In this document: positions 1-8,478 of the stretch, one piece after another
Layout of the letters: every line of letters starts with the position of its first letter
How positions within the stretch are numbered: the first letter of the stretch is position 1
NCBI GenBank assembly: GCA_900548355.1
Contig: URKR01000003.1
Span: 97,271-161,270, forward strand
Origin: an uncultured Oscillospiraceae bacterium
GTDB taxonomy: Bacteria > Bacillota > Clostridia > Oscillospirales > Ruminococcaceae
Length of the DNA stretch: 64,000 nt
Direction: 5' to 3'
The notes under the pieces: generated by a model
What the model saw: only the letters and a program-made list of their open reading frames with translations
The model's database searches: none
What the model was told of the DNA's origin: nothing
Position numbers and translations under genes: made by a program

Positions 1-822
1 GACTGGCTCGCCGGGCTCTATGTCAACGTGCTGAACCTGATCCAGTATATGCATGATAAATACTATTACGAAGCCGCCGAGATGGCCCTCATCGATACCG
101 ATGTCCGCCGCACCTTCGCGACCGGCATCGCCGGCTTCAGCCATGTGGTGGACAGCCTTAGCGCAATCAAGTATGCCAAGGTCAAGACCGTGCGGGATGA
201 AACCGGCCTTGTCATCGGCTATGAGGCCGAGGGTGATTTCCCGAAATACGGCAATGACGACGACCGCGCCGACGAAATTGCGGTCTGGCTGCTCAAGAGC
301 TTCCTTGAGAAGGTCAAGCGCCGCCACACCTATCGCAATTCCGAGGCGACAACCTCGATTTTGACCATCACCTCGAACGTCGTCTACGGCAAGGCCACCG
401 GCGCAACCCCCGACGGCCGCAAGGCGTACACCCCCTTTGCCCCGGGCGCAAACCCGAGCTACGGCGCCGAGACCCACGGCCTGCTCGCGAGCCTGAACTC
501 GGTCGCGAAGCTGCCCTACCACTGGGCGCTGGACGGCATCTCGAACACCCAGACGATCAGCCCCGACGCGCTCGGCCATTCTGCCGGCGAGCGGGTAGAC
601 AATCTCGTCCAGGTCATGGACGGCTACTTTGACCAGGGCGCGCACCACCTCAACGTCAACGTCTTTGGCACCGAGAAGCTCATCGACGCGATGGAGCACC
701 CTGAGAAGGAGGAGTACGCGAACTTCACGATCCGCGTCTCCGGCTACGCGGTCAAGTTCATCGACCTGACCCGCGAGCAGCAGCTCGACGTCATCGCCCG
801 CACCTGCCACAAAAAGATGTAA
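1..822 (+). CDS. pflB: Pyruvate formate-lyase (formate C-acetyltransferase), C-terminal part
   Basis: This is the 3' part of the gene; the reading frame is open from base 1, so the start lies outside the window. The 273 visible residues match the C-terminal region of PflB, which splits pyruvate plus CoA into acetyl-CoA and formate in anaerobic sugar fermentation. The glycine radical motif RVSGYAV is present near the end, with the radical glycine codon at 742-744, followed by the usual [18 protein letters not shown] tail. Its activase gene follows 140 bases downstream, the standard pairing. The opening residues DWLAGLYVN also fit the family. The family assignment is very secure; true PFL rather than a glycyl-radical paralogue is supported by the tail and by the activase. 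Confidence 0.97.
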   Translation, partial: DWLAGLYVNVLNLIQYMHDKYYYEAAEMALIDTDVRRTFATGIAGFSHVVDSLSAIKYAKVKTVRDETGLVIGYEAEGDFPKYGNDDDRADEIAVWLLKSFLEKVKRRHTYRNSEATTSILTITSNVVYGKATGATPDGRKAYTPFAPGANPSYGAETHGLLASLNSVAKLPYHWALDGISNTQTISPDALGHSAGERVDNLVQVMDGYFDQGAHHLNVNVFGTEKLIDAMEHPEKEEYANFTIRVSGYAVKFIDLTREQQLDVIARTCHKKM

Positions 823-844
823 GCGCGGATCTCCGCGGTTTGCC

Positions 845-880
845 ACCAAGAAGGGCCCCCTGGCGGGGGCCCTTCTTGGT
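845..880 (+). terminator. Perfect 16-bp hairpin after pflB
   Basis: A 16-base perfect inverted repeat (845-860 with 865-880) with a 4-base loop TGGC lies 23 bases after the pflB stop. No T-run follows (GTTGGGG), so it may work as a processing or 3'-end-stabilising stem between pflB and pflA rather than as a full terminator. Confidence 0.6.
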
Positions 881-961
881 GTTGGGGCCGCAGGGCCGCA
901 ACGCCGCCCCGGACCTTCACTTTTCATTTGCGCGCCATGGCGCGCCACAAAGGAGCTGTCT

Positions 962-1738
962 ATGTCTCATTCTTCTTCGCCCGCCGCGACGCTCGGCTAC
1001 GTGCACTCGGTCGAGACCTTCGGCCTGGTCGATGGGCCGGGGGTGCGGTATGTGCTGTTTTTGCAGGGCTGCCGGATGCGCTGCCGCTACTGCCACAACC
1101 CCGAGACCTGGGCCTTTTCCCAAGAAAACGCCCAAACCCCGCGCGAAGCGTTCGACGCGGCCTACCGCTACCACAACTACTGGAAAAACAACGGCGGGCT
1201 AACTGTTTCGGGCGGCGAACCGCTGCTGCAGATCGACTTTCTGACCGAGCTGTTCCGCCTGGCCAAGCAGAAAGGCGTGCACACCGCGCTCGACACCTGC
1301 GGCCAACCCTTTACGGCCGAAGGGCCGTTCTACGAAAAATTCTGCGCGCTCATGCAATATACCGACCTTGTGCTGCTCGATATCAAGGAGTGGGACAGCG
1401 CCCGCCACAAGGCGCTGACCGGCCACCCGAACGAAAACATTCTCGCGCTTGCGCAGTGGCTGTCCGACCATGGCAAACCGTTCTGGGTGCGGCATGTGCT
1501 TGTGCCTGGCCTGACCGACGACGAGGCGGCGCTGCGGGCGACCGGCGCCTTTTTGAAGACGCTGCGCACCGTCGAACGGGTCGAAGTGCTGCCCTACCAC
1601 ACGCTTGGCCTTTTCAAGTGGGAAAAGCTCGGCATCCCTTACACCCTGGCCGATACCCCGACCCCCACCGCGGAGGAAGTCCGCCGGGCGGAAACGCTGC
1701 TCGGCATCCCTCACCCCGACGACGCTGATCCGGCTTGA
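962..1738 (+). CDS. pflA: Pyruvate formate-lyase activating enzyme
   Basis: This 258-residue radical SAM enzyme installs the glycyl radical on PflB using S-adenosylmethionine and a [4Fe-4S] cluster. The cluster motif CX3CX2C is seen at C37, C41 and C44 (GCRMRCRYC), and the GGE-type motif SGGEP at about residues 83-87. Length is close to the usual 240-260. The ATG is preceded by AAAGGAG at good spacing. It follows pflB in the same direction, separated by a hairpin, so its expression may differ from that of pflB. Confidence 0.96.
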   Translation: MSHSSSPAATLGYVHSVETFGLVDGPGVRYVLFLQGCRMRCRYCHNPETWAFSQENAQTPREAFDAAYRYHNYWKNNGGLTVSGGEPLLQIDFLTELFRLAKQKGVHTALDTCGQPFTAEGPFYEKFCALMQYTDLVLLDIKEWDSARHKALTGHPNENILALAQWLSDHGKPFWVRHVLVPGLTDDEAALRATGAFLKTLRTVERVEVLPYHTLGLFKWEKLGIPYTLADTPTPTAEEVRRAETLLGIPHPDDADPA

Positions 1739-1763
1739 CGCTGCAGGGCGCAAGGGGTAGAAT
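1735..1763 (+). promoter_or_regulatory. Sigma-A-type promoter overlapping the pflA stop codon
   Basis: TTGACG (1735-1740), a 17-base spacer and TAGAAT (1758-1763). The pflA stop codon TGA (1736-1738) lies inside the -35 hexamer. It would drive the glycosylase gene at 1848. Confidence 0.55.
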
Positions 1764-1847
1764 GGGAATGGTATAAGGGCGGCGCGTTTAAGGTTCAGGT
1801 TTCAGAGACCGAATTCTCCAGTCCAAACTCTTGAAAGTAGGTGTCCC

Positions 1848-2777
1848 GTGCTTCTTGAGATTTCCGATGACTTTGACCCTGGCAAGATTGCGTCGAGCGG
1901 GCAGTGCTTTCGGGCGGCGCCGTGCGGCGGCGGCTGGCGCTTTTTGACCCGCGATCGCTGGCTGGTGCTGCGGCCGCTTGGCCGCGGGCGGTTTGAGGCA
2001 AACTGCACGCCGGCGGACTGGGCCGAGACCTGGGCCCCCTACTTTGACCTGGGGCGGGATTATGCGGCGGTGCGCCGGCGCATCGGGGCGGATGAATTTC
2101 TGCAAAAGGCCGCCGCAGCCGGGCAGGGCGTCCGCATCCTGCGGCAGGATGCCTGGGAGATGCTTGTGACCTTTCTGATTTCGCAGCGCAAGAGCATCCC
2201 GGCCATCCGCACGGCGGTCGAAACGCTGGCCGAAACCTACGGCGAACCGCTGCCCGGCAGCCCGGCCGACCCCGAAGGCCGCCCGCTGCCGCACCAGTTC
2301 CCCACCGCCGCGGCGCTGCTGCGCGCCGGCGAAGCCGGCCTGCGCGGCTGCGGGCTCGGTTACCGCGCGCCGTATATCGCCCAAGCCGCACGGCGGGTGG
2401 CGGAAGGCTCGCTTGACCTTGCGGCGCTTGCCGCGGCCGACGACGAGACGATCGACGCCGCGCTGCGCGAGGTGAAAGGCGTCGGGCCGAAGGTGGCGAA
2501 CTGCGTGCTGCTCTTCGGTTACGGCCGCACCGGCCGGGTGCCGCACGACACCTGGATCATTCGGCTCATCCGGGATGTCTACGCCGGCGCCGACCCGTTC
2601 GCCGCCTACGGCGCAGACGCCGGGATATTGCAGCAGTACGCGTTTTTCTACATACAGCAGCACAAGACGGATACGGCCGGCAAGGCCGCCGTCCCATTAC
2701 AGGAGGGATCACTATGCCACACACCGAAACCACCCTGTCCAGCCAGGAAATTTTCAACGGCAAGGTCATCCGGGTGA
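1848..2777 (+). CDS. OGG1-like 8-oxoguanine DNA glycosylase/AP lyase
   Basis: A 309-residue helix-hairpin-helix-GPD base-excision repair protein. The N-terminal part carries SGQCFR, typical of the OGG N-domain. The hairpin-helix-hairpin reads VKGVGPKVANC (about residues 209-219) with the catalytic lysine K215, and the catalytic aspartate follows in VPHDTW (D234). Known family members excise 8-oxoguanine and nick the strand. The start is a GTG with a weak AAAGTAGGTG upstream. The last roughly 40 residues (after YAFFYIQQHK) look unlike family C-termini, and the final 64 bases overlap the next gene in another frame. The natural stop may have been lost or a small frameshift may lie near 2660-2700. 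The function call is firm; the C-terminus is uncertain. Confidence 0.85.
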   Translation: MLLEISDDFDPGKIASSGQCFRAAPCGGGWRFLTRDRWLVLRPLGRGRFEANCTPADWAETWAPYFDLGRDYAAVRRRIGADEFLQKAAAAGQGVRILRQDAWEMLVTFLISQRKSIPAIRTAVETLAETYGEPLPGSPADPEGRPLPHQFPTAAALLRAGEAGLRGCGLGYRAPYIAQAARRVAEGSLDLAALAAADDETIDAALREVKGVGPKVANCVLLFGYGRTGRVPHDTWIIRLIRDVYAGADPFAAYGADAGILQQYAFFYIQQHKTDTAGKAAVPLQEGSLCHTPKPPCPARKFSTARSSG

Positions 2778-3256
2778 CCTATGACACAGTCCGGCTGGAA
2801 AACGGAGACACCAGCTTCCGCGAGGTCGTCCACCACCACGGCGGGGCCTGCGTGCTGGCCGTAACGCCGCAGGACGAAATCTACCTGGTCAAGCAGTTCC
2901 GCTACGCGATGGGCGAAGAAATCTGGGAACTGCCGGCCGGCAAGCTCGAGGCCGGCGAAGACCCGTTTGAAGCCGCCAAACGCGAACTGGCCGAAGAGTG
3001 CGGCGTGCTGGCCGCGCGGTATACCCCGCTCGGCGTTGTCTACCCGACCGTCGGGTATGACAGCGAAAAGATCTACATCTGGGCCGCCGAGGATCTTTCG
3101 ACAACCGGCCAGCACCTTGACCCCGATGAGTTCCTGGACGTGATCAAGGTGCCGTTCGCCAAAGCCGTCGAGATGGTCATGGACGGCACGATCAAAGACT
3201 CCAAGTCCATCGCCGGCATCCTGAAGTATGCGCTGCTGCGGAAAGGCAGGGCGTAA
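2714..3256 (+). CDS. nudF: NUDIX hydrolase, ADP-ribose/ADP-sugar pyrophosphatase type
   Basis: A 180-residue cytoplasmic hydrolase that probably splits ADP-ribose to AMP and ribose 5-phosphate. The complete NUDIX box is at residues 76-98 (G-x5-E-x7-REL-x-EECGV), preceded by the LPAGK sequence typical of the NudF group. The start has GGAGGG in front. It begins inside the 3' end of the glycosylase gene and ends 2 bases before the next gene, so the three genes are probably cotranscribed. Substrate is inferred from family resemblance only. Confidence 0.9.
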   Translation: MPHTETTLSSQEIFNGKVIRVTYDTVRLENGDTSFREVVHHHGGACVLAVTPQDEIYLVKQFRYAMGEEIWELPAGKLEAGEDPFEAAKRELAEECGVLAARYTPLGVVYPTVGYDSEKIYIWAAEDLSTTGQHLDPDEFLDVIKVPFAKAVEMVMDGTIKDSKSIAGILKYALLRKGRA

Positions 3257-3258
3257 GG

Positions 3259-4233
3259 ATGCCCCGCGTCCGGCTTGCGCTCTGCGACCTGGCCGCCGAT
3301 TGGGACCCGCAGGACAACTACTTCACCCGGGCGCTGCGCCGCGGCGGGTATGAGATTGATTTCTGCCAGAGCCCCGACGATGCGCCGGATTTTGTCATCG
3401 CCGGCACCTTCGGGCATACGGCGCTTGACTACGCCTGCTGCCGCATCCAGTATTCGGGTGAGGACAGCTGGCCCGACCTCAATCTCTACGATTACGCCCT
3501 CGGCTTTCCCCTTCTTTCATATGAGGGGCGCTACATGCGGCTTCCGCTGTATGCAATGCGGGATACCTGGGCCCCGGCGCTTGAAAAGCACCGCGCCGAC
3601 CCGGCCGAAGTATTCGCCCGGCCGGGGTTTTGCGGCTGCGTCGTCAGCAATGACTTTTCGCCCGAGCGCAACGCGATGATGGATGCGCTCGAATCACGCG
3701 GGCTGCTTGGCAGCGGCGGGGGGTTCCGCAACAATGTCGGCGGGCCTGTCGCCGACAAGACGGCCTTCCAGCGCGGGTACAAGTTCGCCCTTGCCTATGA
3801 AAACAGCCGCGACCCCGGCTACTGCACCGAGAAGATTGCAGACGCCTTTGCGGCCGGCTGCGTGCCCGTCTATTGGGGCGACCCCGGCGTCAAGGATGAG
3901 TTCAACCCTTCCGCCTTCATCTGCGCCGACGACTTTGCCGACGAAGCCGCGCTCGTCGATTTCCTTGTCGAACTGTCCAAAGATGAGGCGCGGTTTTCGG
4001 CGTATTGCCAGGCCCCGATTTTAGCCCCCGGCAGCCGCGCGGCGCAGTATGCCGACGACGCGGCCTGCTTCGCCTTTTTGGACGCCATCTTCCGCCGCGG
4101 CCCCCACCTGCGCCGCAACCGCAGCTGCTGGGGCACAATCTATGAAAACGATCTCCGGTATTACCACCGCCTGGCCGCACAGGACGCCCAGCCCCGGACG
4201 CTGCGCCGCCGGCTGGCCGATTTTTTGCGGTAG
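3259..4233 (+). CDS. Glycosyltransferase family 10 (alpha-1,3-fucosyltransferase-like)
   Basis: A 324-residue protein without signal peptide or membrane segment. From about residue 174 it carries the family 10 signature: FALAYENS, then GYCTEKIADAF and GCVPVYWGDP, which form the GDP-fucose-binding region in known members. The family transfers fucose from GDP-fucose to N-acetylglucosamine or glucose units of surface glycans. The ATG follows the NUDIX stop by 2 bases, so translation is likely coupled. The N-terminal half, which defines the acceptor, is not conserved enough to name the product. A cell-surface glycan decoration role is inferred from this gene and the membrane protein that follows. 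Confidence 0.85.
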   Translation: MPRVRLALCDLAADWDPQDNYFTRALRRGGYEIDFCQSPDDAPDFVIAGTFGHTALDYACCRIQYSGEDSWPDLNLYDYALGFPLLSYEGRYMRLPLYAMRDTWAPALEKHRADPAEVFARPGFCGCVVSNDFSPERNAMMDALESRGLLGSGGGFRNNVGGPVADKTAFQRGYKFALAYENSRDPGYCTEKIADAFAAGCVPVYWGDPGVKDEFNPSAFICADDFADEAALVDFLVELSKDEARFSAYCQAPILAPGSRAAQYADDAACFAFLDAIFRRGPHLRRNRSCWGTIYENDLRYYHRLAAQDAQPRTLRRRLADFLR

Positions 4234-4296
4234 CCCCAGGCTGTGCCCACCCTTTGCGCCGCCGGCTGATCCCCCCAAAAAAAGGAAGGACCCTGC

Positions 4297-6621
4297 ATGA
4301 AGAAACGAGCAAACGCCCTGCCCCGCGCCGCCTGGGCGCTGCTGGGGCTGGAATGCCTGATGCTGGTTGCGCTGCTGGTTCGGCTGGCCCGGCCGCTGCT
4401 GACAACCACGCTGGATGCCGCCGCCCTGCAACCAGCCGAAGCCGGCCTTGCGCTTGCGGTGGATGAAACCGGGCTTGGCCTGGCCGCCGGGCAGGCCGAC
4501 GCCTTTGCCGAAGCCGCCGGCGATTCAGGCAGCGTGACGCTGGCCACCGCCGCCCTGCCCGCCCTGCGCGCCGGGCGGTATGCCGTGACGGTGCAGTACG
4601 CCGCGCCCGAAACACCGGAATCCACCCCCGCCGGCACCCTGACTTTTTTGACCGGCGACGCCGTGGATGTCGCGGGCAGCTGCGAGCTGACAGGCGGGCA
4701 AACCGCTTTTTCCGGCCATTTCTGGCTTTACAACGACACGGCCGAAGCCGGGCTGACCGTTTCGGCCTGCACGGCGGATTTCCGGGTGCAATCGGTCACC
4801 ATCCGGGAAGTCTGGAGCTGGCGGCTTGTGCGGCTGCTGACGGCCGCCGTGCTTTTCGCTCTGCTGGACGCCGCGCTGCTCTGGCTGCGGCGGCAGGATG
4901 CGCGCCGCCGGCTTGTCACGCTGGCGCTGGCCGGGCTCGTGCTGCTTGTCAGTCTGCCGTGCCTGGGCGGGTTTGCGCCCTACGGCACCGACCTGCACTA
5001 CCACATGGCGCGTGTTTCCGGCATTGCCGAAGGGCTGCGCACCGGGCAGTTCCCGGTATTCCTTTATCCGGATTTTTTGAACGGCTACGGCTATGCAAGC
5101 CCGGTTTTTTACGGCGAAGCGCTGCTGTATCTGCCGGCGCTGCTCCTGCTGGCCGGCTTCCCGCTGTTTGAAGCCTACAACGCCTTCAACATCCTAGTCA
5201 ACATCCTGACCGTCGCGGTCTGCTATCTCTGCCTTTACAAGATCTTCCGCCGGCGGCTGCCCGCCTTTGTAGGCACCGTGCTGTATGCGGCCTGCAACTA
5301 CCGGCTGTTCAACCTGTACTGGCGGCAGGCTGCCGGCGAGATCACGGCCCAGATCTTCCTGCCGGTGGTGCTGTACGGGTTCTGGGCGCTCTATGCCGAC
5401 GACGCCGACGAAGCCCAGCACCGCGCGGCCTGGCTGCCGCTGACCATCGGCTTCACCGGCCTTGTGCAGAGCCATCTGCTGACAACCGAGATCACGGCGC
5501 TGGCCGCCGCTGTGCTTGTGCTTGGCTGCCTGCGCAAGGCGCTGCGGCGGGACAACCTGCTGCTGCTCGGCCGCGGGGCTCTTTGCAGCGTGCTGCTGAA
5601 CCTCGGGTTCCTCGTGCCGTTTCTCTCCTACATGGGCGGGGCCTACCGCATCACCGATACCTCTTCGGTCAACAACCTGACCAAGACCGCCGTGAACTGG
5701 ACGATGCTGCTGGATTTCTGGACCCCGACCAACATGGATACGCTGCGCCTGGGCGCCGGGGCCGTGCTCGGCGTCGGGCTGTATCTGGGCTTGCGGGCCG
5801 GCGGCGTGCGGCAGCGCAAAGCAGACCAGCTCTGCGTTCCCTGCCTGGCCTGCGCCGCGGTCTGTGTGTACCTGTGCAGCAGCTTTGACTGGTCAAACCT
5901 CGCCCGTATGATCGGCCAGACAGCCGCCCACTACCTGCTGGCCGTGCAGTTCCCGTTCCGTTATCTGGTACTGGCCGCCCCCTGCCTGGCCTTTGCCGGG
6001 GCGGCGGCAGTCTGGCTGGCCGGGTGCAAAGGCGGGCTGCGCTGGCGCGCCGGCGCGGCCGCCGCGCTGCTGCTCGTCGCCATGGTGCCGGCCTGGCTGG
6101 ATGTCGGGCAATATCTACGCGGTGATTACGGCCGCGACCGGGTGGGCGAAGCCCGGGAGCTCGACAGCGGCAAGGTATCGAGCGCGCTTGAATACCTGCC
6201 CCTGTGTTTTGACCCCGAAACCTCCGATTCCACCGCCCTTGTCGTGAGCGAGGGGGCGGCGGCAGCGGTGCAGAGCCGCCGCGGGCTGACCATGACGATT
6301 GAGGCCCAAAACCCGACCGGCGCCGACGCAAGCGTTGCGCTGCCGCTGCTGTATTACCCCGGCTACCGGCTTGTTGAAAGCGAAGGCGGGCTTGCCTCGG
6401 TTGCAATGGGGGCAGACGGCAAGGTGACGGTGGTGCTGGCCGCCGGGTTTGACGGCACGCTGACCGTTGGTTTCCGCGCGCCGTTCAGCTGGCGGCTTGC
6501 CGAAGCGATCAGCACCGCCACGCTGGTTGCGCTGGCAGCCTGCGGCTTGAAAAAACGGCTGCGCCGGAAGCCTTGCCCCACGCGTACCCGAACCGCGCCA
6601 CAAAGCAGCGCCGCTTTGTGA
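4297..6621 (+). CDS. Large polytopic membrane protein, PTPS-related/YfhO-like
   Basis: A 774-residue membrane protein. A short N-terminal membrane segment (about 12-33) is followed by an extracytoplasmic beta-rich stretch (about 40-175), then many hydrophobic segments (about 180-600) and a C-terminal extracytoplasmic domain ending with one more membrane helix and a basic tail. The motif PYGTDLHYHMAR near residue 228 resembles the first-loop region of membrane proteins annotated as 6-pyruvoyl-tetrahydropterin-synthase-related or YfhO-like, which share a fold with lipid-linked-sugar glycosyltransferases. The start has AAGGAAGG upstream. It follows the family 10 glycosyltransferase by 63 bases, so a joint role in surface glycan assembly is plausible. 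I cannot name a reaction. Confidence 0.75.
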   Translation: MKKRANALPRAAWALLGLECLMLVALLVRLARPLLTTTLDAAALQPAEAGLALAVDETGLGLAAGQADAFAEAAGDSGSVTLATAALPALRAGRYAVTVQYAAPETPESTPAGTLTFLTGDAVDVAGSCELTGGQTAFSGHFWLYNDTAEAGLTVSACTADFRVQSVTIREVWSWRLVRLLTAAVLFALLDAALLWLRRQDARRRLVTLALAGLVLLVSLPCLGGFAPYGTDLHYHMARVSGIAEGLRTGQFPVFLYPDFLNGYGYASPVFYGEALLYLPALLLLAGFPLFEAYNAFNILVNILTVAVCYLCLYKIFRRRLPAFVGTVLYAACNYRLFNLYWRQAAGEITAQIFLPVVLYGFWALYADDADEAQHRAAWLPLTIGFTGLVQSHLLTTEITALAAAVLVLGCLRKALRRDNLLLLGRGALCSVLLNLGFLVPFLSYMGGAYRITDTSSVNNLTKTAVNWTMLLDFWTPTNMDTLRLGAGAVLGVGLYLGLRAGGVRQRKADQLCVPCLACAAVCVYLCSSFDWSNLARMIGQTAAHYLLAVQFPFRYLVLAAPCLAFAGAAAVWLAGCKGGLRWRAGAAAALLLVAMVPAWLDVGQYLRGDYGRDRVGEARELDSGKVSSALEYLPLCFDPETSDSTALVVSEGAAAAVQSRRGLTMTIEAQNPTGADASVALPLLYYPGYRLVESEGGLASVAMGADGKVTVVLAAGFDGTLTVGFRAPFSWRLAEAISTATLVALAACGLKKRLRRKPCPTRTRTAPQSSAAL

Positions 6622-6626
6622 AAACA

Positions 6627-6656
6627 AGCTGGCCGCCCCGGTTGGGGCGGCCAGCT
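6627..6656. terminator. Bidirectional intrinsic terminator
   Basis: A 13-bp perfect stem (6627-6639 with 6644-6656) with a GGTT loop, flanked by AAAAC on the left and GTTTGTTT on the right. It separates the convergent membrane-protein gene and uppP. Confidence 0.85.
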
Positions 6657-6677
6657 GTTTGTTTATATGGGGTCGGC

Positions 6678-7559
6678 TCAGGCGGCTGCCGGCGCGGCCG
6701 GCGCGAGCAGGAAGGTCTGCACGCCCCAGATTACGAGCACCAGGATGCCGAGCGCGATGCGGTACCAGCCGAACACCGTGAAGGTGTGCCGTTTGACGTA
6801 ATCCATCAAAAAGCGGATTGCGAGAAGCGAAACCAAAAACGCGACCAGGCAGCCGACCAGCAGCACAATGACCTCGTTGCCGGTCAGGGTGTTGCCGTCC
6901 AAAAAGAATTTGACGAGCTTGAGCCCGCTGGCCCCGGCCATAATCGGGATCGCCAAAAAGAAGGTGAACTGCGAAGCGCAGGGCCGGCTGAGCCCGCACA
7001 TCATGCCGCCAAGGATCGTTGCGCCGCTGCGCGAGGTGCCGGGCACCAGGCTGAGCACCTGCCAAAGCCCGACCTGCGCGGCCTGCTTATACCCGATGCG
7101 GGACAGCTTGGTTGTCTTGGGCACGCGCGGGCGGCGTTCGATCAGGATAAAGGCAACGCCGTATACGATCAGCGTGATCGCAACGACGATGCTGTTGTAC
7201 AGATGTTCGTCAAACCAGTCGTCAAGCAGAAAGCCGAGCACGGCGGCAGGCAGGCAGGCAACAATGATCTTGAACCAGAGCCGCATGACCGGCCAGCGGA
7301 TATGACGCGCTATGCCGGAATCCCTGCCGTTGTCCGCACAGAAGGGCCAGAGTTTCTGGAAATACAGCACCACGACGGCCAAAATCGCGCCGAGCTGGAT
7401 GACCACCCGGAACATGGCCATAAATGCATCGCTGAACTGGAATTTGAGCACCTGTTCGGCCAGGATCATGTGGCCGGTGCTTGAAATCGGCAGCCATTCG
7501 GTGATGCCCTCAATAACGCCGTAGACAATCGCCTTTAAAATTTCGAGGAAGAACTCCAT
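6678..7559 (-). CDS. uppP: Undecaprenyl-diphosphatase UppP (BacA)
   Basis: A 293-residue membrane enzyme that removes phosphate from undecaprenyl pyrophosphate, recycling the lipid carrier for peptidoglycan and other wall glycans; it also gives bacitracin tolerance. Both signature motifs are present: EGITEWLPISSTGH at about residues 17-30 and PGTSRSGATI at about 172-181. The chosen ATG (7559) begins MEFFLEILKAIVYG, as in homologues, with AGGAGG 9 bases upstream; the open frame 13 codons further out is not needed. It is transcribed alone. Confidence 0.96.
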   Translation of the reverse strand: MEFFLEILKAIVYGVIEGITEWLPISSTGHMILAEQVLKFQFSDAFMAMFRVVIQLGAILAVVVLYFQKLWPFCADNGRDSGIARHIRWPVMRLWFKIIVACLPAAVLGFLLDDWFDEHLYNSIVVAITLIVYGVAFILIERRPRVPKTTKLSRIGYKQAAQVGLWQVLSLVPGTSRSGATILGGMMCGLSRPCASQFTFFLAIPIMAGASGLKLVKFFLDGNTLTGNEVIVLLVGCLVAFLVSLLAIRFLMDYVKRHTFTVFGWYRIALGILVLVIWGVQTFLLAPAAPAAA

Positions 7560-7586
7560 ACCATGCGCCTCCTGTTCCATTGTACT

Positions 7587-7615
7587 ATGATAGCACATTT
7601 GTAGGGATTTTGCAC
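7587..7615 (-). promoter_or_regulatory. Probable uppP promoter
   Basis: On the minus strand: GTGCAA, 17 bases, TATCAT. The -35 is weak. Confidence 0.35.
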
Positions 7616-7639
7616 CTGTTTTTCCAGCTTTTACAACTC

Positions 7640-7667
7640 TTTACAAAATTGACAGGTACGGTATAAT
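7640..7667 (+). promoter_or_regulatory. Promoter of the HAD phosphatase-aminotransferase operon
   Basis: TTTACA (7640-7645), 16-base spacer, TATAAT (7662-7667), with GG just before the -10. A TTGACA at 7649-7654 is too close to the -10 to be its partner. Confidence 0.7.
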
Positions 7668-7731
7668 GGAACTGATTCGACAGAAAAGTTCAACAAAGCG
7701 CGGCGCCACGCCGCCGGAGGATGGGAAAACC

Positions 7732-8478
7732 ATGTACAAAACCGTCATTTTTGACCTGGACGGCACACTGCTGAACACACTGGACGACCTGGCCGACGCC
7801 GGCAACCGCGTCTGCGCGCGGCGCGGCTGGCCGCAGCACACGCCCGACCAGTTCCGCTATCTTGTCGGCAACGGCATCCCCAAACTGATTGAGCGGCTGA
7901 CCCCGCCCGACGCGCGCGACGCCGCAACGCTGGCCAACGCGCTGGCCGATTTTGAGGCCGATTACGGCGCGCACCTGCATGATAAAACCGCGCCCTACCC
8001 CGGCATTCCGGCGCTGCTGGCCAGTCTGAAAGCGGCGGGCGTGCAGCTGGCCGTTCTTTCAAACAAGGCCGATGCGCTGGCCAAGGTGGTTGTGGGCGAA
8101 TACTTTGACCCCGCGCTGTTTGCGGCGGTGCGCGGCCAGCGGGCCGGCATCCCGGTCAAGCCCGCGCCCGAAGCCACCCGCGCCCTGCTTGAAACGCTTG
8201 GGGCCGATCCGGCCGCCACCCTGTATGTGGGGGACAGCAATGTGGACATCCAGACAGCCCGCAACGCCGGGCTGGACAGCTGCGGCGTTCTGTGGGGCTT
8301 CCGCACGCGGGAGGAACTTGTGGGCGAAGGCGCAACCCACCTTGCCGCCGACGCAGGCGAACTGGAGCGGGTGGTGCTGGGGCGCTGCGGCTGCGATGCG
8401 GGCGCGGCTCCTGCGAAAGCGGCCGCCACGCTTCACAAACAATGCATGAAACCTTCACAGGGGAGGAATCGCCCATGA
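7732..8478 (+). CDS. gph: HAD-family phosphatase, phosphoglycolate phosphatase type
   Basis: A 248-residue cytoplasmic phosphatase. It starts MYKTVIFDLDGTLLNT with the catalytic DxD pair at D9 and D11. Motif II (VLSNKADAL) and motif IV (YVGDSNVDIQTARNAG) are both clear. Family members dephosphorylate 2-phosphoglycolate or other small phospho-compounds; the substrate here is not shown. The ATG at 7732 was chosen because GGAGG lies upstream and homologues start at MYK. The last roughly 25 residues are low in similarity to the fold and run into the next gene with an ATGA overlap, indicating translational coupling. Confidence 0.88.
   Translation: MYKTVIFDLDGTLLNTLDDLADAGNRVCARRGWPQHTPDQFRYLVGNGIPKLIERLTPPDARDAATLANALADFEADYGAHLHDKTAPYPGIPALLASLKAAGVQLAVLSNKADALAKVVVGEYFDPALFAAVRGQRAGIPVKPAPEATRALLETLGADPAATLYVGDSNVDIQTARNAGLDSCGVLWGFRTREELVGEGATHLAADAGELERVVLGRCGCDAGAAPAKAAATLHKQCMKPSQGRNRP

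Noticed and set aside
7649..7654. TTGACA just before the TATAAT of the phosphatase operon
   Set aside because: Only 7 bases separate it from the -10; TTTACA at 7640-7645 has the right spacing.
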